A stretch of 64,000 nt of DNA from Chloroherpeton thalassium ATCC 35110 (GCF_000020525.1 NC_011026.1:248001-312000); one strand, 5' to 3'; shown: positions 36,158 through 46,100, numbered from the stretch's first letter. Numbers and translations: made by a program. The notes: generated by a model from the sequence alone, not told the origin.

Positions 36158-37360
36158 TCAACATGTTTCGGGATAAACTTCTTTTAAACTGTTAATTAAT
36201 TCACGCCCCACTGCCTGCTTCGAAAAACGTTGCGCAATCGTGTGCAAGCCTTCCTCTTTGAATTTTTCCTGAAGCGCTTTATTTGAAACCAGTCGTATGA
36301 TCTTATTAGCCATGTCATCGGCATTGTTATTTTCACAAAAAAAACCATTTTTTTCATGCTCAATGATGATTTCTGGTCCACCGCAGCGCGTTGAAATCAC
36401 AGGTGTCCCTGATGCCATCGCTTCCAAAATCACAATCCCAAGTCCTTCTTGCCATGATGGAAGTACAAAAATCGTTGCTTCTCGATAAAGCCGGCGCAGC
36501 TCATCCCAACTCACTTCACCACAAAAAACGACATCGCCCTCAAGATTCATCTGCCTAACAACTTCGCGTGTGGCATCGCTTGGTTCAGCACCTGCAAGTT
36601 TCAATTTAGGCAAGTTTGGCATTTTTTGCTTGGCTTTGCGATACGCTTCAAAAAGCAAATTCACATTTTTGCGCTGATCATTAAATCGACCGACCATTAA
36701 AATAAAAGCTTCGGATGGCTTCTCTTGTAAAGGGAAAAATGATTCCGTATCGATTGCGTAAGGCAAAAATTTTTGGCGCGTAATTGGAATTCCTGCTCGT
36801 TTTGTACTGTCTTCCGCGTACTTACTTTGAAACAGCATGAGCGACGAGCGCCGCATTACTTGATTTTCATAGTGCTGCAACCGCTTCAAGATGAACTTGT
36901 GAACGGGATAAATTGCGTTTTTTGATGATGTTAACGCATCGATTCTATCATCAAAAATAGTGGTAGCTGTCCATGTAAGATATTTTGGTGCATGACGAAA
37001 GGCCGCATAACCGTAAATTGCCGAGCCACCAATAATTAAAAATTGCTGATGTTTCTTCAATTCAGCTTCCCACAAGTGATTGCTGCGATAACGATTTATT
37101 TCAAGCTCAGGAAAATATGCTCCCAGTAAAACGGTTTTTAAACCGTCAATTTCTTTTTCAACCTTCCCAAGACGAGGCGTAGTTAAGCCGTTTGCTAAAG
37201 TGCAACTTACATTGCGTTCGAACCGATAGGGAGCATAAGCCAAAACGGTGGGCTCTAAGCCGTAAGAAAGCAGCGTCTGATATGCAAAATCCAGAACAGC
37301 TCTTACTCCACCGCCGTTTCTTGGATCTTGTGTAATAAGAGCTATCTTTATTTTTTTCAT
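36158..37360 (-). CDS. Family 4 glycosyltransferase
   Basis: 400 residues, GT-B fold. Seen: N-terminal LITQDPRNGGGVRAVLDFAY with a glycine-rich acceptor-side loop, GRFNDQRKNVNLLFEAYRKA near 225, and the nucleotide-sugar EX7E motif in PSWQEGLGIVILEAMASGTP (about 300-320) followed by VISTRCGGPEIIIEHEKNG. Typical of retaining GT4 enzymes that build cell-surface glycans or glycolipids. Donor and acceptor are unknown. It follows hflX on the same strand with a 17-base gap, so the two are probably co-transcribed. Confidence 0.88.
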   Translation of the reverse strand: MKKIKIALITQDPRNGGGVRAVLDFAYQTLLSYGLEPTVLAYAPYRFERNVSCTLANGLTTPRLGKVEKEIDGLKTVLLGAYFPELEINRYRSNHLWEAELKKHQQFLIIGGSAIYGYAAFRHAPKYLTWTATTIFDDRIDALTSSKNAIYPVHKFILKRLQHYENQVMRRSSLMLFQSKYAEDSTKRAGIPITRQKFLPYAIDTESFFPLQEKPSEAFILMVGRFNDQRKNVNLLFEAYRKAKQKMPNLPKLKLAGAEPSDATREVVRQMNLEGDVVFCGEVSWDELRRLYREATIFVLPSWQEGLGIVILEAMASGTPVISTRCGGPEIIIEHEKNGFFCENNNADDMANKIIRLVSNKALQEKFKEEGLHTIAQRFSKQAVGRELINSLKEVYPETC

Positions 37361-37377
37361 GCGATTCTTACGTTTTG

Positions 37378-38676
37378 TTAGGAGACTTGATGCTGCCTCA
37401 ACACCCCATCGATTTGGTTGGCAATCTTTTTCGGAACTCTAAACTGGATTTCTACATCTTCATCGTCGTAGCGCTTTGAGATAATTTCCGTTTTCTCGTG
37501 CAGATAGCTGATCAACTTGTAGTCTGAGACATGCACACGAATAAACCGCTCGTCAAAGTCGGCTTGAATCAGATCAGAAAGCCGCTCCATTAAACCCGAA
37601 AGGTTAATGCCTCGTGCTGCCGAAATTAAAACCGACCCTTCAAATTTTTGCGCTAAACCCAAAAACGTATCGTTTTGCTCGAGCCTATCAATTTTGTTCA
37701 GCACTAAAATGGTCTGTTTGTTTTTAGCACCGATTTCGTCGAGGGTTTCATCCACAATTCGAATGTGCTCTTCAAAAGATGGATGGCTAACATCGACAAC
37801 ATGCAATAAAATATCCGCCTCACGAACTTCTTCCAACGTTGATTTAAAACTTTCCACCAAGTTGTGAGGCAATTTGCGAATAAACCCAACCGTATCGGAA
37901 AGTATCGCTTGTTTGTTTTGCTTCAAATGAAGCCTGCGCGTGGTGGTGTCGAGCGTGGCAAAAAGCCGATCTTCGGAATACGCATTGGCCTTCGGACAAA
38001 GCGCGTTCATCAAAGTAGATTTTCCTGCGTTGGTATAACCAACAAGCGCAATTTTTGTGATGCTATCTCGCCAGCTGGTTCGCGTTTCGCGTTGACGACT
38101 GTGCTCTTTCAGTTTTTGCTTCAGCGTGCTGATGCGCCGCCAAATGAGCCGCCGATCGGTTTCAATCTGAGTTTCACCAGGACCTTTTGTTCCGATGCCG
38201 CCTTTTTGTTTTGAAAGGTGCGTCCATTGACGCGTTAGGCGCGGTAATAAATATTCAAGCTGCGCCAGCTCAACTTGATGCTTGGCTTGCGCTGATTTAG
38301 CCCGAACTGCAAAAATTTGCAGAATTAAACCGGTCCGATCCAAAATTTTACAATCAAGTTCTCGCTCTAAATTTCTCTTTTGACCTGGCGTAAGTTCATC
38401 ATCAAAAATGACCAAGTCGATGGTATTTTCTTCAATAATTGGCTTCAGCTCTTGCACTTTTCCGCTGCCAATAGCATAAACCGGATCGATCTGCTTGCGA
38501 TCTTGAATAAACTTAAAAAGGACTTTTGCGCCGGCGGTGTCGGCCAGTTCTTCGAGTTCTTCCAAATGCTCTTCCGCTTGCCATTTGAGAACTTCTGGTG
38601 GGTGGCTGATGCCGATTAAAACGGCTTTTTCAGGGGAATTTTCCAACGAAACAAATCCAACTGCTTGATTTTCCAA
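37378..38676 (-). CDS. hflX: Ribosome-associated GTPase HflX
   Basis: 432 residues. HflX N-terminal domain (ELADTAGAKVLFKFIQDRKQIDPVYAIGSGK, then FDDELTPGQKRNLE and the glycine-rich GGIGTKGPGETQIETDRR), helical linker, GTPase domain with GYTNAGKSTLMNAL (near 215), DTVGFIRKLPHNLVESFKSTLEEV (switch II) and NKID. Known to split stalled 70S ribosomes after heat or antibiotic stress. First gene of a probable two-gene unit with a glycosyltransferase. Its promoter must lie in the 240-base region up to crtB, which is transcribed in the other direction. Confidence 0.95.
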   Translation of the reverse strand: MENQAVGFVSLENSPEKAVLIGISHPPEVLKWQAEEHLEELEELADTAGAKVLFKFIQDRKQIDPVYAIGSGKVQELKPIIEENTIDLVIFDDELTPGQKRNLERELDCKILDRTGLILQIFAVRAKSAQAKHQVELAQLEYLLPRLTRQWTHLSKQKGGIGTKGPGETQIETDRRLIWRRISTLKQKLKEHSRQRETRTSWRDSITKIALVGYTNAGKSTLMNALCPKANAYSEDRLFATLDTTTRRLHLKQNKQAILSDTVGFIRKLPHNLVESFKSTLEEVREADILLHVVDVSHPSFEEHIRIVDETLDEIGAKNKQTILVLNKIDRLEQNDTFLGLAQKFEGSVLISAARGINLSGLMERLSDLIQADFDERFIRVHVSDYKLISYLHEKTEIISKRYDDEDVEIQFRVPKKIANQIDGVLRQHQVS

Positions 38677-38918
38677 ACTCTGTTAATGCTAATAGTTATT
38701 TTGATTTCGGTAATTTATTCATCATATTCTTAAGCAATATTAAGAAGAATCCGCGAGAAGTTAGACGATTTATTCTCGATTTTTTTTGATGTGGAAATGT
38801 CGCTAAATTTTCTTAATTGTAAGTTTTAGTCCGTTCTTACCTGTAAAGGAAAGCTGTTCCCAACGGTGCGCTTTGCCGCCTTTCTTTTAAATTTTTACGT
38901 TAAAAAATCTTCTGGCAC

Positions 38919-39872
38919 ATGCAATTTAATTCGGTCGGGAAAGAATTTGATAAGGTTGATTCGTCAGGGCAAGCTTGCTCTGTTGCCAAAAAAGGGACTT
39001 CTCAGCATCAAAAAAAAATAGAATCCATTCAGCTCAATCCTGAGGAAGTTAGCGAGTCGTACGAATACTGCCGCGCCGTTTCAAAACGCCACGCAAAAAC
39101 CTTTTATTTTGCCACTCAATTTTTACCCAAATCCAAGCGAAAATCCGTTTATGCCGTCTACGCCTTGTGCCGATATGTAGATGATATTGTCGATCGCGCC
39201 GAAGACAAACTCAGTCGCCAAACCCTCACCAAAGAGAAGATCGTTTTTTTGATTGATAAATGGAAAACAGATCTCGAAGCCTGTTATCGTGGCGAGTTGA
39301 TTAATAACCCGATTATGATCGCCTGGCTCGACACGCTGAAAAAATATCAGATTCCAATGGAATTGCCGTTTGAGCTAATAGAAGGCGTTTGCATGGATTT
39401 GAAATTCAAGAGTTTTGAAACGTTTGACGAACTTTACATTTATTGCTATAAAGTTGCCTCTGTGGTTGGCCTCATGACTTCCGAAATTTTCGGATACAAA
39501 AATAAAGAGGCGCTGGACTACGCGATCAAGCTTGGCATCGCCATGCAGCTGACCAACATTTTGCGCGATGTGGGCGAAGACAGTCAGCGCGGACGCATTT
39601 ACCTCCCACTCGAAGACCTTGCGCGATTTAATTATTCGCCCGAAAAATTAAAACAAGGGACGCTTGATGAAAACTTTATCAAGCTCATGCAGTTTGAAAT
39701 TGGGCGAGCCCGTGATTTTTATGCTGAAGCTGATAAAGGAATTCCGATGCTCGACAAAGACAGTCGAATGGCCGTGTTGGTTAGCCGCGTGAATTACAGC
39801 AAAATTCTCACTTACATAGAAAAAACGAGTACGACGTTTTTCGCAAACGCGCGTTCGTTCCTTTCGCCGTAA
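38919..39872 (+). CDS. crtB: Phytoene synthase (squalene/phytoene synthase family)
   Basis: 317 residues. Both Asp-rich substrate motifs are present: YALCRYVDDIVDRAED (about 80-95) and AMQLTNILRDVGEDSQRGR (about 208-226) followed by IYLPLEDL. The second motif has the phytoene-synthase wording, so condensation of two GGPP to phytoene, the first step of carotenoid synthesis, is the best call; a squalene/dehydrosqualene synthase is less likely. A polar N-terminal extension of about 45 residues precedes the domain. The following DUF1997 gene is on the same strand 107 bases later. Confidence 0.88.
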   Translation: MQFNSVGKEFDKVDSSGQACSVAKKGTSQHQKKIESIQLNPEEVSESYEYCRAVSKRHAKTFYFATQFLPKSKRKSVYAVYALCRYVDDIVDRAEDKLSRQTLTKEKIVFLIDKWKTDLEACYRGELINNPIMIAWLDTLKKYQIPMELPFELIEGVCMDLKFKSFETFDELYIYCYKVASVVGLMTSEIFGYKNKEALDYAIKLGIAMQLTNILRDVGEDSQRGRIYLPLEDLARFNYSPEKLKQGTLDENFIKLMQFEIGRARDFYAEADKGIPMLDKDSRMAVLVSRVNYSKILTYIEKTSTTFFANARSFLSP

Positions 39873-39979
39873 AAGCGATGACTTTCCCTGGGATTTGGCT
39901 TTCAGCAATGAAGGATTAAGAACATTGTTTAGCAGGTTTATTTCATTTGTATTTTTTCAAGCAGTAACCAAGTAGTACA

Positions 39980-40615
39980 ATGAAAGTTGAAGGAACATGT
40001 AGCGGTCAAGTCATTCTTCAGTCTGATTTAGAGAATACATTTCAGTATCTCTCCGACCACGAAAAAATCATTATGTTTAATCCACTGTGCAAGCGCGTCA
40101 CGCCCACAGGCCTCGATAATGTCTATCAATGGGATTTTGAAGTCGCCGACCCAAAAGGGCATCCGATGCGACTGATTTTCTTTGTCGAACAAAATGAGCA
40201 GCCTGTGCTGGCTTTGCCAGAGCATCATAGAAACACACCATCACATGAACTGCCGGCACACGTCATCAACGAGCATAAAGTTGGAAACCAAATCATCTGG
40301 TCGGAATATCCGGTGAAAATCAACGGAAAAATGCCCGACGAGCACACCTTCATCGGGCAAGCGCACGGCTCGATGGATCTGAAAAAAGTAGATGAACACC
40401 GAACGCGCGTTGGGGTGAATATTAAGGTACATATCGATTTTCAAGTACCCGCGTTGTTTAGAATTTTCCCAGAACCGATTTTTAAAGTTATGGCTGAAAC
40501 GGCCATGTCCGTTTCCATGCAAAATGTTTCAAAGAAAATGCTCGAGAACATCAGCCGCGATTTTCACTGCTCGCTGCTTGGCGAAACCAACTTCGGGGCA
40601 GCTCGCTCTCGCTAA
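39980..40615 (+). CDS. DUF1997 / SRPBCC-like protein
   Basis: 211 residues. The pattern EGTCSGQVILQSDLENTFQYLSDHEKIIMFNPL fits the lipid-binding START/SRPBCC-like DUF1997 family, which is frequent in cyanobacteria, plants and green bacteria. No catalytic motif is visible. Position right after crtB suggests a role tied to pigments or membranes of a phototroph, but this is inference. Confidence 0.65.
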   Translation: MKVEGTCSGQVILQSDLENTFQYLSDHEKIIMFNPLCKRVTPTGLDNVYQWDFEVADPKGHPMRLIFFVEQNEQPVLALPEHHRNTPSHELPAHVINEHKVGNQIIWSEYPVKINGKMPDEHTFIGQAHGSMDLKKVDEHRTRVGVNIKVHIDFQVPALFRIFPEPIFKVMAETAMSVSMQNVSKKMLENISRDFHCSLLGETNFGAARSR

Positions 40616-40733
40616 TTTTTTGGCTTGAAAAAAGGCTAAAACTTTTCAAATCGTCCCATTTATGAGCGGATTTTTGGTAAATTTCCGCTCATTTATTTTC
40701 ATCAATTGCAAAATTTCAGATAAAAAGCCGTTT

Positions 40734-42287
40734 ATGTCGAATCAGCCAACCAAGCCGGTGCAGTCCGAAGAAAACGCAGAACACTTGAGCCAGCAAGCTC
40801 AGGAAGAATTAAATGACCAAATGCTGCGCCGCCGCGAAGAGCTTGAAAAACTTCGCGAAATGGATGTAAATCCGTATCCATATAGTTTTGAAGTCACTCA
40901 CACAGGCAAACAAATCATAGAGAATTTTAAAGACGACGAAAAAGCAGCGGTCGCCATTGCCGGCAGAATTATGTCCATTCGCAAAATGGGCAAAGCCTCG
41001 TTTTTCCATGTGCAAGATGCCTCCGGCAGAATTCAAGTTTACATCAAAAAGGACGAAGTCGGCGAAACGGCTTATCAGGTTTTCAAACTTTTAGACATCG
41101 GCGATATTGTTGGCGTCAAAGGCTTTAGCTTCCGCACAAAAACCGGTGAGGTTTCCGTTCATGCCGAAGCATGTGAATTGCTCTCCAAATCGCTGCGCCC
41201 GATGCCTATTGCCAAACAAAAAGAAGTCGACGGCAAAACCGTTACCTACGACGCGTTCAGCGACAAAGAACTGCGCTATCGCCAACGCTATGTAGATTTG
41301 ATTGTCAATCCTGAGGTGAAAACCGTGTTTTTGAAGCGGACAAAAATGATAAATTCCATCCGCAATTTTCTCAACGAACGCGGCTACTTGGAAGTCGAAA
41401 CGCCAATTCTTCAGCCGATTTACGGCGGCGCGTCGGCCAGGCCGTTCGTGACGCATCACAACACGCTCGACATGCCGCTTTATTTGCGCATCGCCAACGA
41501 GCTTTATTTGAAGCGCCTCATCGTCGGCGGCTTCGACGGCGTTTATGAGTTCGCGAAGGATTTCAGAAACGAAGGCATGGACAGATTCCACAACCCGGAA
41601 TTCACGCAAATCGAGCTGTATGTCGCTTATAAAGATTATGCGTGGATGATGAACTTGGTTGAGGAAATGCTTTCAAAAACGGCGGAAGCCGTGAACGGCT
41701 CAACTGTCGTAGAATTTGCCGGCCATAAAATCGACTTGAAACCACCGTTCAAGCGCATGACCATCACGGATTCGATTAAGGAATACACCGGCAAAGACAT
41801 CGATGGCAAGTCGGAAGCCGAACTTCGCCAAATCGCAAAAGAGTTGGGCATTGAGATTGAGGCAAATTTAGGCAGCTCGAAAATCATCGATGAAATTTTC
41901 GGCGAATATGTCGAGCCGAAGCTCATCGACCCGACATTTATCATGGACTATCCGGTGGAAATGTCGCCGCTGGCGAAAAAGCATCGCGAGAAACCCGGAT
42001 TTGTGGAGCGATTTGAACTCATTGCCGCTGGAAAAGAAATCTGCAATTCCTTCTCGGAACTCAACGATCCGCTCGACCAGCGCGCCAGATTGGAAGAGCA
42101 AGCCAGCCTGCGTGCCAGAGGCGACGACGAAGCGATGGCGGTCGACGAGGATTTCCTTCGCGCGTTGGAATACGGCATGCCGCCTTGCGCCGGTCTCGGC
42201 ATCGGCATCGACCGTTTGGCCATGATTTTAACTGGACAAGAGTCTATTCGCGACGTGCTCTTTTTTCCGCAAATGAAGCCAGAATAA
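40734..42287 (+). CDS. lysS: Lysyl-tRNA synthetase (class II)
   Basis: 517 residues from the ATG at 40734; the in-frame codons from 40662 upstream are hydrophobic and unlike LysRS. N-terminal anticodon-binding OB domain (about 70-160: [23 protein letters not shown]), then class II motif 1 ([19 protein letters not shown]-type), motif 2 [20 protein letters not shown] and motif 3 [16 protein letters not shown], ending [11 protein letters not shown]. All essential regions present. It ends at a strong terminator. Confidence 0.97.
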   Translation: MSNQPTKPVQSEENAEHLSQQAQEELNDQMLRRREELEKLREMDVNPYPYSFEVTHTGKQIIENFKDDEKAAVAIAGRIMSIRKMGKASFFHVQDASGRIQVYIKKDEVGETAYQVFKLLDIGDIVGVKGFSFRTKTGEVSVHAEACELLSKSLRPMPIAKQKEVDGKTVTYDAFSDKELRYRQRYVDLIVNPEVKTVFLKRTKMINSIRNFLNERGYLEVETPILQPIYGGASARPFVTHHNTLDMPLYLRIANELYLKRLIVGGFDGVYEFAKDFRNEGMDRFHNPEFTQIELYVAYKDYAWMMNLVEEMLSKTAEAVNGSTVVEFAGHKIDLKPPFKRMTITDSIKEYTGKDIDGKSEAELRQIAKELGIEIEANLGSSKIIDEIFGEYVEPKLIDPTFIMDYPVEMSPLAKKHREKPGFVERFELIAAGKEICNSFSELNDPLDQRARLEEQASLRARGDDEAMAVDEDFLRALEYGMPPCAGLGIGIDRLAMILTGQESIRDVLFFPQMKPE

Positions 42288-42310
42288 CCGGCTTTTTGCG
42301 CATCGCAATT

Positions 42311-42347
42311 AACCGCTAAGATTGAAAACTTAGCGGTTTTTTTATTT
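42311..42347 (+). terminator. Intrinsic terminator after lysS
   Basis: aaccgctaag / cttagcggtt perfect 10-bp stem, eight-base loop, then tttttattttc. Confidence 0.9.
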
Positions 42348-42610
42348 TCGTCGATTTTTTCTCAAAAATATTCCGCTAACCTGCTTTTTTAGGCTTCTCT
42401 CCTGTCTTGAATTTTGATAATGACTTGCATTAAGAAGGAAACATGTATTGATATTTGTATCTTTTTTCAGTGCACAATTTGAACATTTTCTTACACCCCT
42501 ATCAAAATTGGAATTTAAAACACCCTATTCACCGTTAGAACACGAGCCGACTGTTAGGTAAAAGACACTCCTATGGTTTTGAAAAAATTAGACGTCTAAA
42601 AACTCCCTCT
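42348..42610. other. Gene-free region upstream of the CIA30 gene
   Basis: AT-rich leader without a recognisable gene. Near its end is a perfect 12-base palindrome ttagacgtctaa (42588-42599), 11 bases before the ATG, a possible operator or dimer-binding site. No other structure seen. Confidence 0.4.
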
Positions 42611-43141
42611 ATGCAAAAAAACTTACCTGAGCTTCAGTACGAACTTTTATTCGATTTTAGCAGCATTGAGCAAGCTTGCCGATGGCGACCGGTTAATGAT
42701 GTCATTATGGGTGGCCGCTCATCCGGCACTATTTGCGTTTCCAATGAAAATGTTGCTGTTTTTGAAGGATTTATTACGCCAAAACAAGGCATCGGATTTT
42801 CCTCTGTAAAAGCGCCGATCAACAACTTTAGCTTTCTGGGTTATGATGGCGTGTGTTTGAAAATGAGAACAGATGGCAAGCGATACAAATTTCGCCTGAT
42901 TTATGCGGATGATTATCAAGGTTTTGCGTATCAGCATGGACTTGAAATTCAAAAAGGCGAATGGCGCGAAGTTCATTTAGCCTTTAGCAATTTTAAGCCG
43001 TGCTTTCGTGGCCAGCAACCGGCAAATGCAAAATTATTAAATATCGCACAAGTCCGGCAAGTTGGGCTGCTGATTTCTGATAGGCGAGCGGGAGCGTTCA
43101 AAATGGAATGTGATTGGATTAAAGCCTATCAAGAAAAATAA
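42611..43141 (+). CDS. CIA30 / NDUFAF1-like domain protein
   Basis: 176 residues, one CIA30 domain (beta-sandwich). Diagnostic segment WRPVNDVIMGGRSSGTI (about 25-41), then GIGFSSVKAP, GVCLKMRTDGKRYKFRL and GWREVHLAFSNFKPCFRG-like EWREVHLAFSNFKPCFRGQQ. Mitochondrial CIA30/NDUFAF1 assists complex I assembly; bacterial homologues are common in phototrophs and of unknown role. No complex I gene is nearby. Confidence 0.88.
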   Translation: MQKNLPELQYELLFDFSSIEQACRWRPVNDVIMGGRSSGTICVSNENVAVFEGFITPKQGIGFSSVKAPINNFSFLGYDGVCLKMRTDGKRYKFRLIYADDYQGFAYQHGLEIQKGEWREVHLAFSNFKPCFRGQQPANAKLLNIAQVRQVGLLISDRRAGAFKMECDWIKAYQEK

Positions 43142-43228
43142 TTCCTGACGCATCTCATGAAAAAATGACTTATTTTTAAGTAAGGCTTATTAGATTTTTG
43201 TGTTTGAAAGTTTCTAATAAACACTCGT

Positions 43229-44050
43229 ATGCACACCATTTTATTTCCAACCGATTTTTCCGAAAACGCTTACCAGGCGCTTGTTTTTGCGCTGAAAATT
43301 GCCGCCAAGCAACAAGCAAAATTGATTTTAATGAACGCGTTTCCCATTCCGTATGATTTTGCCTCCAAAGTTCTTGAAGAATTAGAATACAGCAAAAAGC
43401 GATCGCTGGAAAAACTTCAGGCGCTGGCCAAATCGATACGAGAAAATCCCGATTTCGAAAACCTGGACATCGACATTCTCAGTTTGCCAGGCGATGGCGT
43501 TAGCGTTATTAAAGCCACCGCCCGTTCTCAACACGCCGATTTAATTGTTATGGGCGCAAAAGGCGCGTCTGGCCTGCAGCGATTTCTTTTTGGCAACATT
43601 ACTGCCGACACCATTTTGTTCTCGAATATTCCTGTTTTGACCGTCCCAATTCATGCAAAATTCGAAAATATGAATCGCATCATTTACGCGGCGGCCTACG
43701 ACGAAAAGGACATCCAACACCTTCGTGAAACAGCCGCATTTGCCAAGCTATTTGACGCTGAGATTCATGTGCTGCATGTTGCCGAAAAACAAAGCGTGCG
43801 TGAGGAAGCCTTGTTTCGCGGGTTTCGCGAAATGGTGAAAGAACATGACATTTACCACAAGATTCAGCACAACTTGCTAATCAATCAGGATTTCATGGCG
43901 GGCATTCAATCTTATGCAAAAGAATGCGATGGCTCGCTGGTGGTTATGTCCAGTCAGAAGAAAAGCTTCTTGCAGCAACTGCTAAATTTGAGCCATTCTC
44001 AAGAAATGCTTTACCATACAAAAGTGCCTTTGTTGGTATTGAAATCGTAG
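43229..44050 (+). CDS. Tandem universal stress protein (UspA family)
   Basis: 273 residues made of two Usp domains. The first (1-145) has the ATP-type signature GAKGASGLQRFLFGNITADTIL near 110-131 followed by a PVLTVP strand. The second (about 148-273) lacks the full G-2x-G-9x-G(S/T) motif and reads SSQKKSFLQQLLNLSHSQ, so nucleotide binding there is doubtful. Tandem Usp proteins of this shape are common in Bacteroidota. It converges on nagZ with only a 4-base gap. Confidence 0.9.
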   Translation: MHTILFPTDFSENAYQALVFALKIAAKQQAKLILMNAFPIPYDFASKVLEELEYSKKRSLEKLQALAKSIRENPDFENLDIDILSLPGDGVSVIKATARSQHADLIVMGAKGASGLQRFLFGNITADTILFSNIPVLTVPIHAKFENMNRIIYAAAYDEKDIQHLRETAAFAKLFDAEIHVLHVAEKQSVREEALFRGFREMVKEHDIYHKIQHNLLINQDFMAGIQSYAKECDGSLVVMSSQKKSFLQQLLNLSHSQEMLYHTKVPLLVLKS

Positions 44051-44054
44051 GCGG

Positions 44055-45209
44055 CTATTTGTTGCTCAAACGCGATTTTAATTTCATTAGCCGTTGATAC
44101 GACGCATCGATTCGCTCGCGGCTCACTTTACCTTGCAGAACCATCGCGCGAATCATCTGATGAGCTCGCTCGGCAATGTCTGGCTCAAACACAGAATTAT
44201 TGGCGAAAACCAGCAAGTCCACGCCCGCGTTTAGCGCCAAGCGAACCGCCGTTTCAAGGCCATAAAATGAGCGAATGGCTTCCATCTGCATGTCATCCGA
44301 AACAACAACGCCATCAAAACCGAGCTCCTTTCTTAAAAGCCCAGTGATCACATTTTGGGAAAGTGTAGCAGGAAATGTGGTATCTAATTTTGCGTTGAAC
44401 ACGTGCGCTGTCATCACCATGTCACATTCTCCAGCTTGAATCACCCGTTTGAAGGGCTCAATCTCGAGCGGCTGCCATGTTTCGGTGACATCGGCAAGCC
44501 CTTTGTGCGAATCATTCCAGGCGCTTCCATGACCGGGAAAATGCTTCACAGCCGAAAGCACGCCAAACTGGTGAAATGCCTTCACGGTTGCCAGGCCATG
44601 CTCAGCCACAATTTCAGGATTTTCCGAAAAGCTACGCGCTAATTTCCCAATCACCGGATTTTCAGGATTTGTATTCACATCCAGAACAGGCGCAAAGTTC
44701 AGGTTAATGCCCAGCGCGGCAAGTGTTTTGGCAGTTTGCTCGGCGTATTTTTGAGTGCTGTCAAGCGAATTCACTTCACCAAGCCAGGCTGCCGAAACGC
44801 TTTTTGGAAAACCGAATTTTTCCTTCAACCGATTCACGCGACCACCTTCTTGATCGATCGCGATCAAAAGCGGAATGGGTGCAGCTGCTTGCAATTCCTT
44901 TATTAGCGCACAAACTTGCTCCGGCGATTGAATATTTCTACTGGCTTGTTTCAGCGGCAAATCGTAGTCAAATAAAATCACCCCGCCAATTCGCTGCTGC
45001 CGAATATCGACGATCACCTTGCTCGAATCGGCAACATGCAACCCACGAAATCCGATCATCAAAAGCTGGCCGATTTTTATATCGAGACTGTCCGGCGCAG
45101 GCAAACTTTGAGCTGCACCGATTTTCCAGGCTGAAAAACAAAGCAACATCAAGCTATAAACAAACAAACGCGGCTTTTTGAGCACGCGCTTAAAAGCGAC
45201 TTTTTTCAT
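44055..45209 (-). CDS. nagZ: Beta-N-acetylhexosaminidase (GH3, NagZ-like), membrane-targeted
   Basis: 384 residues. N-terminal basic/hydrophobic segment (about 12-33) suggests export or membrane anchoring, unlike cytoplasmic NagZ of E. coli. GH3 features: GQLLMIGFRG, IAIDQEGGRVNRLKE, the catalytic-dyad loop KHFPGHGSAWNDSHKG (His and Asp-type motif of NagZ), DMVMTAHVF and the nucleophile Asp in VVVSDDMQMEAI. Removes terminal GlcNAc from muropeptides or other beta-GlcNAc glycans. It follows a small unknown gene on the same strand. Confidence 0.9.
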   Translation of the reverse strand: MKKVAFKRVLKKPRLFVYSLMLLCFSAWKIGAAQSLPAPDSLDIKIGQLLMIGFRGLHVADSSKVIVDIRQQRIGGVILFDYDLPLKQASRNIQSPEQVCALIKELQAAAPIPLLIAIDQEGGRVNRLKEKFGFPKSVSAAWLGEVNSLDSTQKYAEQTAKTLAALGINLNFAPVLDVNTNPENPVIGKLARSFSENPEIVAEHGLATVKAFHQFGVLSAVKHFPGHGSAWNDSHKGLADVTETWQPLEIEPFKRVIQAGECDMVMTAHVFNAKLDTTFPATLSQNVITGLLRKELGFDGVVVSDDMQMEAIRSFYGLETAVRLALNAGVDLLVFANNSVFEPDIAERAHQMIRAMVLQGKVSRERIDASYQRLMKLKSRLSNK

Positions 45210-45236
45210 CCTGAGAAAATCGTTGATGTGTTTGAG

Positions 45237-45273
45237 CGATTTCTATCCAGCGCAAAGCTGGAAAGCGAAATCG
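45237..45273. promoter_or_regulatory. Two-part inverted repeat upstream of nagZ
   Basis: Outer arms cgatttc / gaaatcg and inner arms tccag / ctgga around a 7-base loop. It lies between nagZ and the small gene upstream of it; no T-run follows on either strand, so it is more likely an RNA processing or regulatory hairpin than a terminator. Confidence 0.4.
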
Positions 45274-45307
45274 TTGAAAACCGTGCATAAAAAGTATTTT
45301 GGGGAGA

Positions 45308-45577
45308 TTAAACTTCCAGGTTCATGTTTAACCCGATGGTGTTGTTTTTAACTTCTTCGATCAGGCGATCGAGAACATGACTAAAAAAATACATGCCGTT
45401 GAACCGGTTCATTAAGCTAACCGCAACATTGCTGTGCATTTTGTCAATTTCACGAAACAATAGATAGCGAGCTTTGTTGCGATTTAGCGGCTCCAAAGCA
45501 GGCCGCACGATATCATACAAATCCAGTTTGTATTCCTGAAACCAAGCTTCAAATAACTCGTGTTCGCTTTTAGTCAT
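45308..45577 (-). CDS. Small protein of unknown function
   Basis: 89 residues, mostly helical, charged (EHELFEAWFQEYKLDLYDIV..., then ARYLLFREIDKMHSNVAVSL). No signal peptide, Cys or known motif. It has a normal ATG start and typical codon use, and lies upstream of nagZ on the same strand. Not recognised. Confidence 0.6.
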   Translation of the reverse strand: MTKSEHELFEAWFQEYKLDLYDIVRPALEPLNRNKARYLLFREIDKMHSNVAVSLMNRFNGMYFFSHVLDRLIEEVKNNTIGLNMNLEV

Positions 45578-45927
45578 TGCAATAAGCGCTTTTGTTAGGA
45601 ATTATTGGCCAAAGATGGTACGCCGATTTAGAAACCATAGCGATACAAAAATCTTAGCATAATTTACATGCACCTACGCTTGATTCCAAAAGCATAATTG
45701 TGGCTTAGCCGCATGAAGCTGTGAATGTGCGATTTTTGTCAGTTTTATCGAATAGGCTTGCAAACGATCAGCCGTCACATCGTGAACGGGCGTTTTTTAT
45801 GCGCTCTTCCGCATGAAAAATCAACGCGATTTCGCCCTAAAGCGCTTTGCCCTTGAAGAAGTCTAATAAAATTATTATTATCACAGCCTTTGAATATCTC
45901 TTTAGTAATACCTAATTGTGAAAAGCA
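45578..45927. other. Gene-free region with a long hairpin
   Basis: No protein gene. At about 45788-45836 there is a nested inverted repeat: gggcg ... cgccc outside, and tttttatgcg-ctcttc-cgcatgaaaaa inside (one G-T pair). It lies about 90 bases upstream of the 40-residue basic protein gene and could be a leader structure. Both the small basic protein gene (rightward) and the 89-residue gene (leftward) should have promoters here. Confidence 0.35.
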
Positions 45928-46050
45928 ATGAACAAAAAAGACAAACGAGCCGCTAAGAAACACCGCAAAAATATTGAGCGTATGAAAGCAAAGCGTAAAG
46001 CCTCTCTTCAGAAAGCCAAGAACAAATCGGAACAAGAATCTGCCTCATAA
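45928..46050 (+). CDS. 40-residue highly basic protein
   Basis: ATG to TAA frame encoding MNKKDKRAAKKHRKNIERMK plus 20 more residues; 17 of the 40 are Lys or Arg and one predicted helix covers most of it. The Lys/Arg periodicity and acidic tail (SEQESAS) look like a small ribosome- or nucleic-acid-associated protein. It starts 50 bases before the pyrophosphatase gene and is probably co-transcribed with it. Too short for usual gene finders. Family not named; a real gene seems likely from composition. Confidence 0.6.
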   Translation: MNKKDKRAAKKHRKNIERMKAKRKASLQKAKNKSEQESAS

Positions 46051-46100
46051 ACCGTTTTAAGCATTTTAAACATCCAAAAATATTTATCCAGATAGAAAAT

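Noticed and set aside
38919-39872. Squalene synthase
   Set aside because: The second Asp motif and its context (NILRDVGED..GRIYLP) fit phytoene synthase better, and no hopanoid gene is nearby.
45775-46035. 86-residue leftward frame rich in Phe
   Set aside because: It is the antisense of the 40-residue Lys/Arg-rich gene (Lys codons read backwards give Phe).
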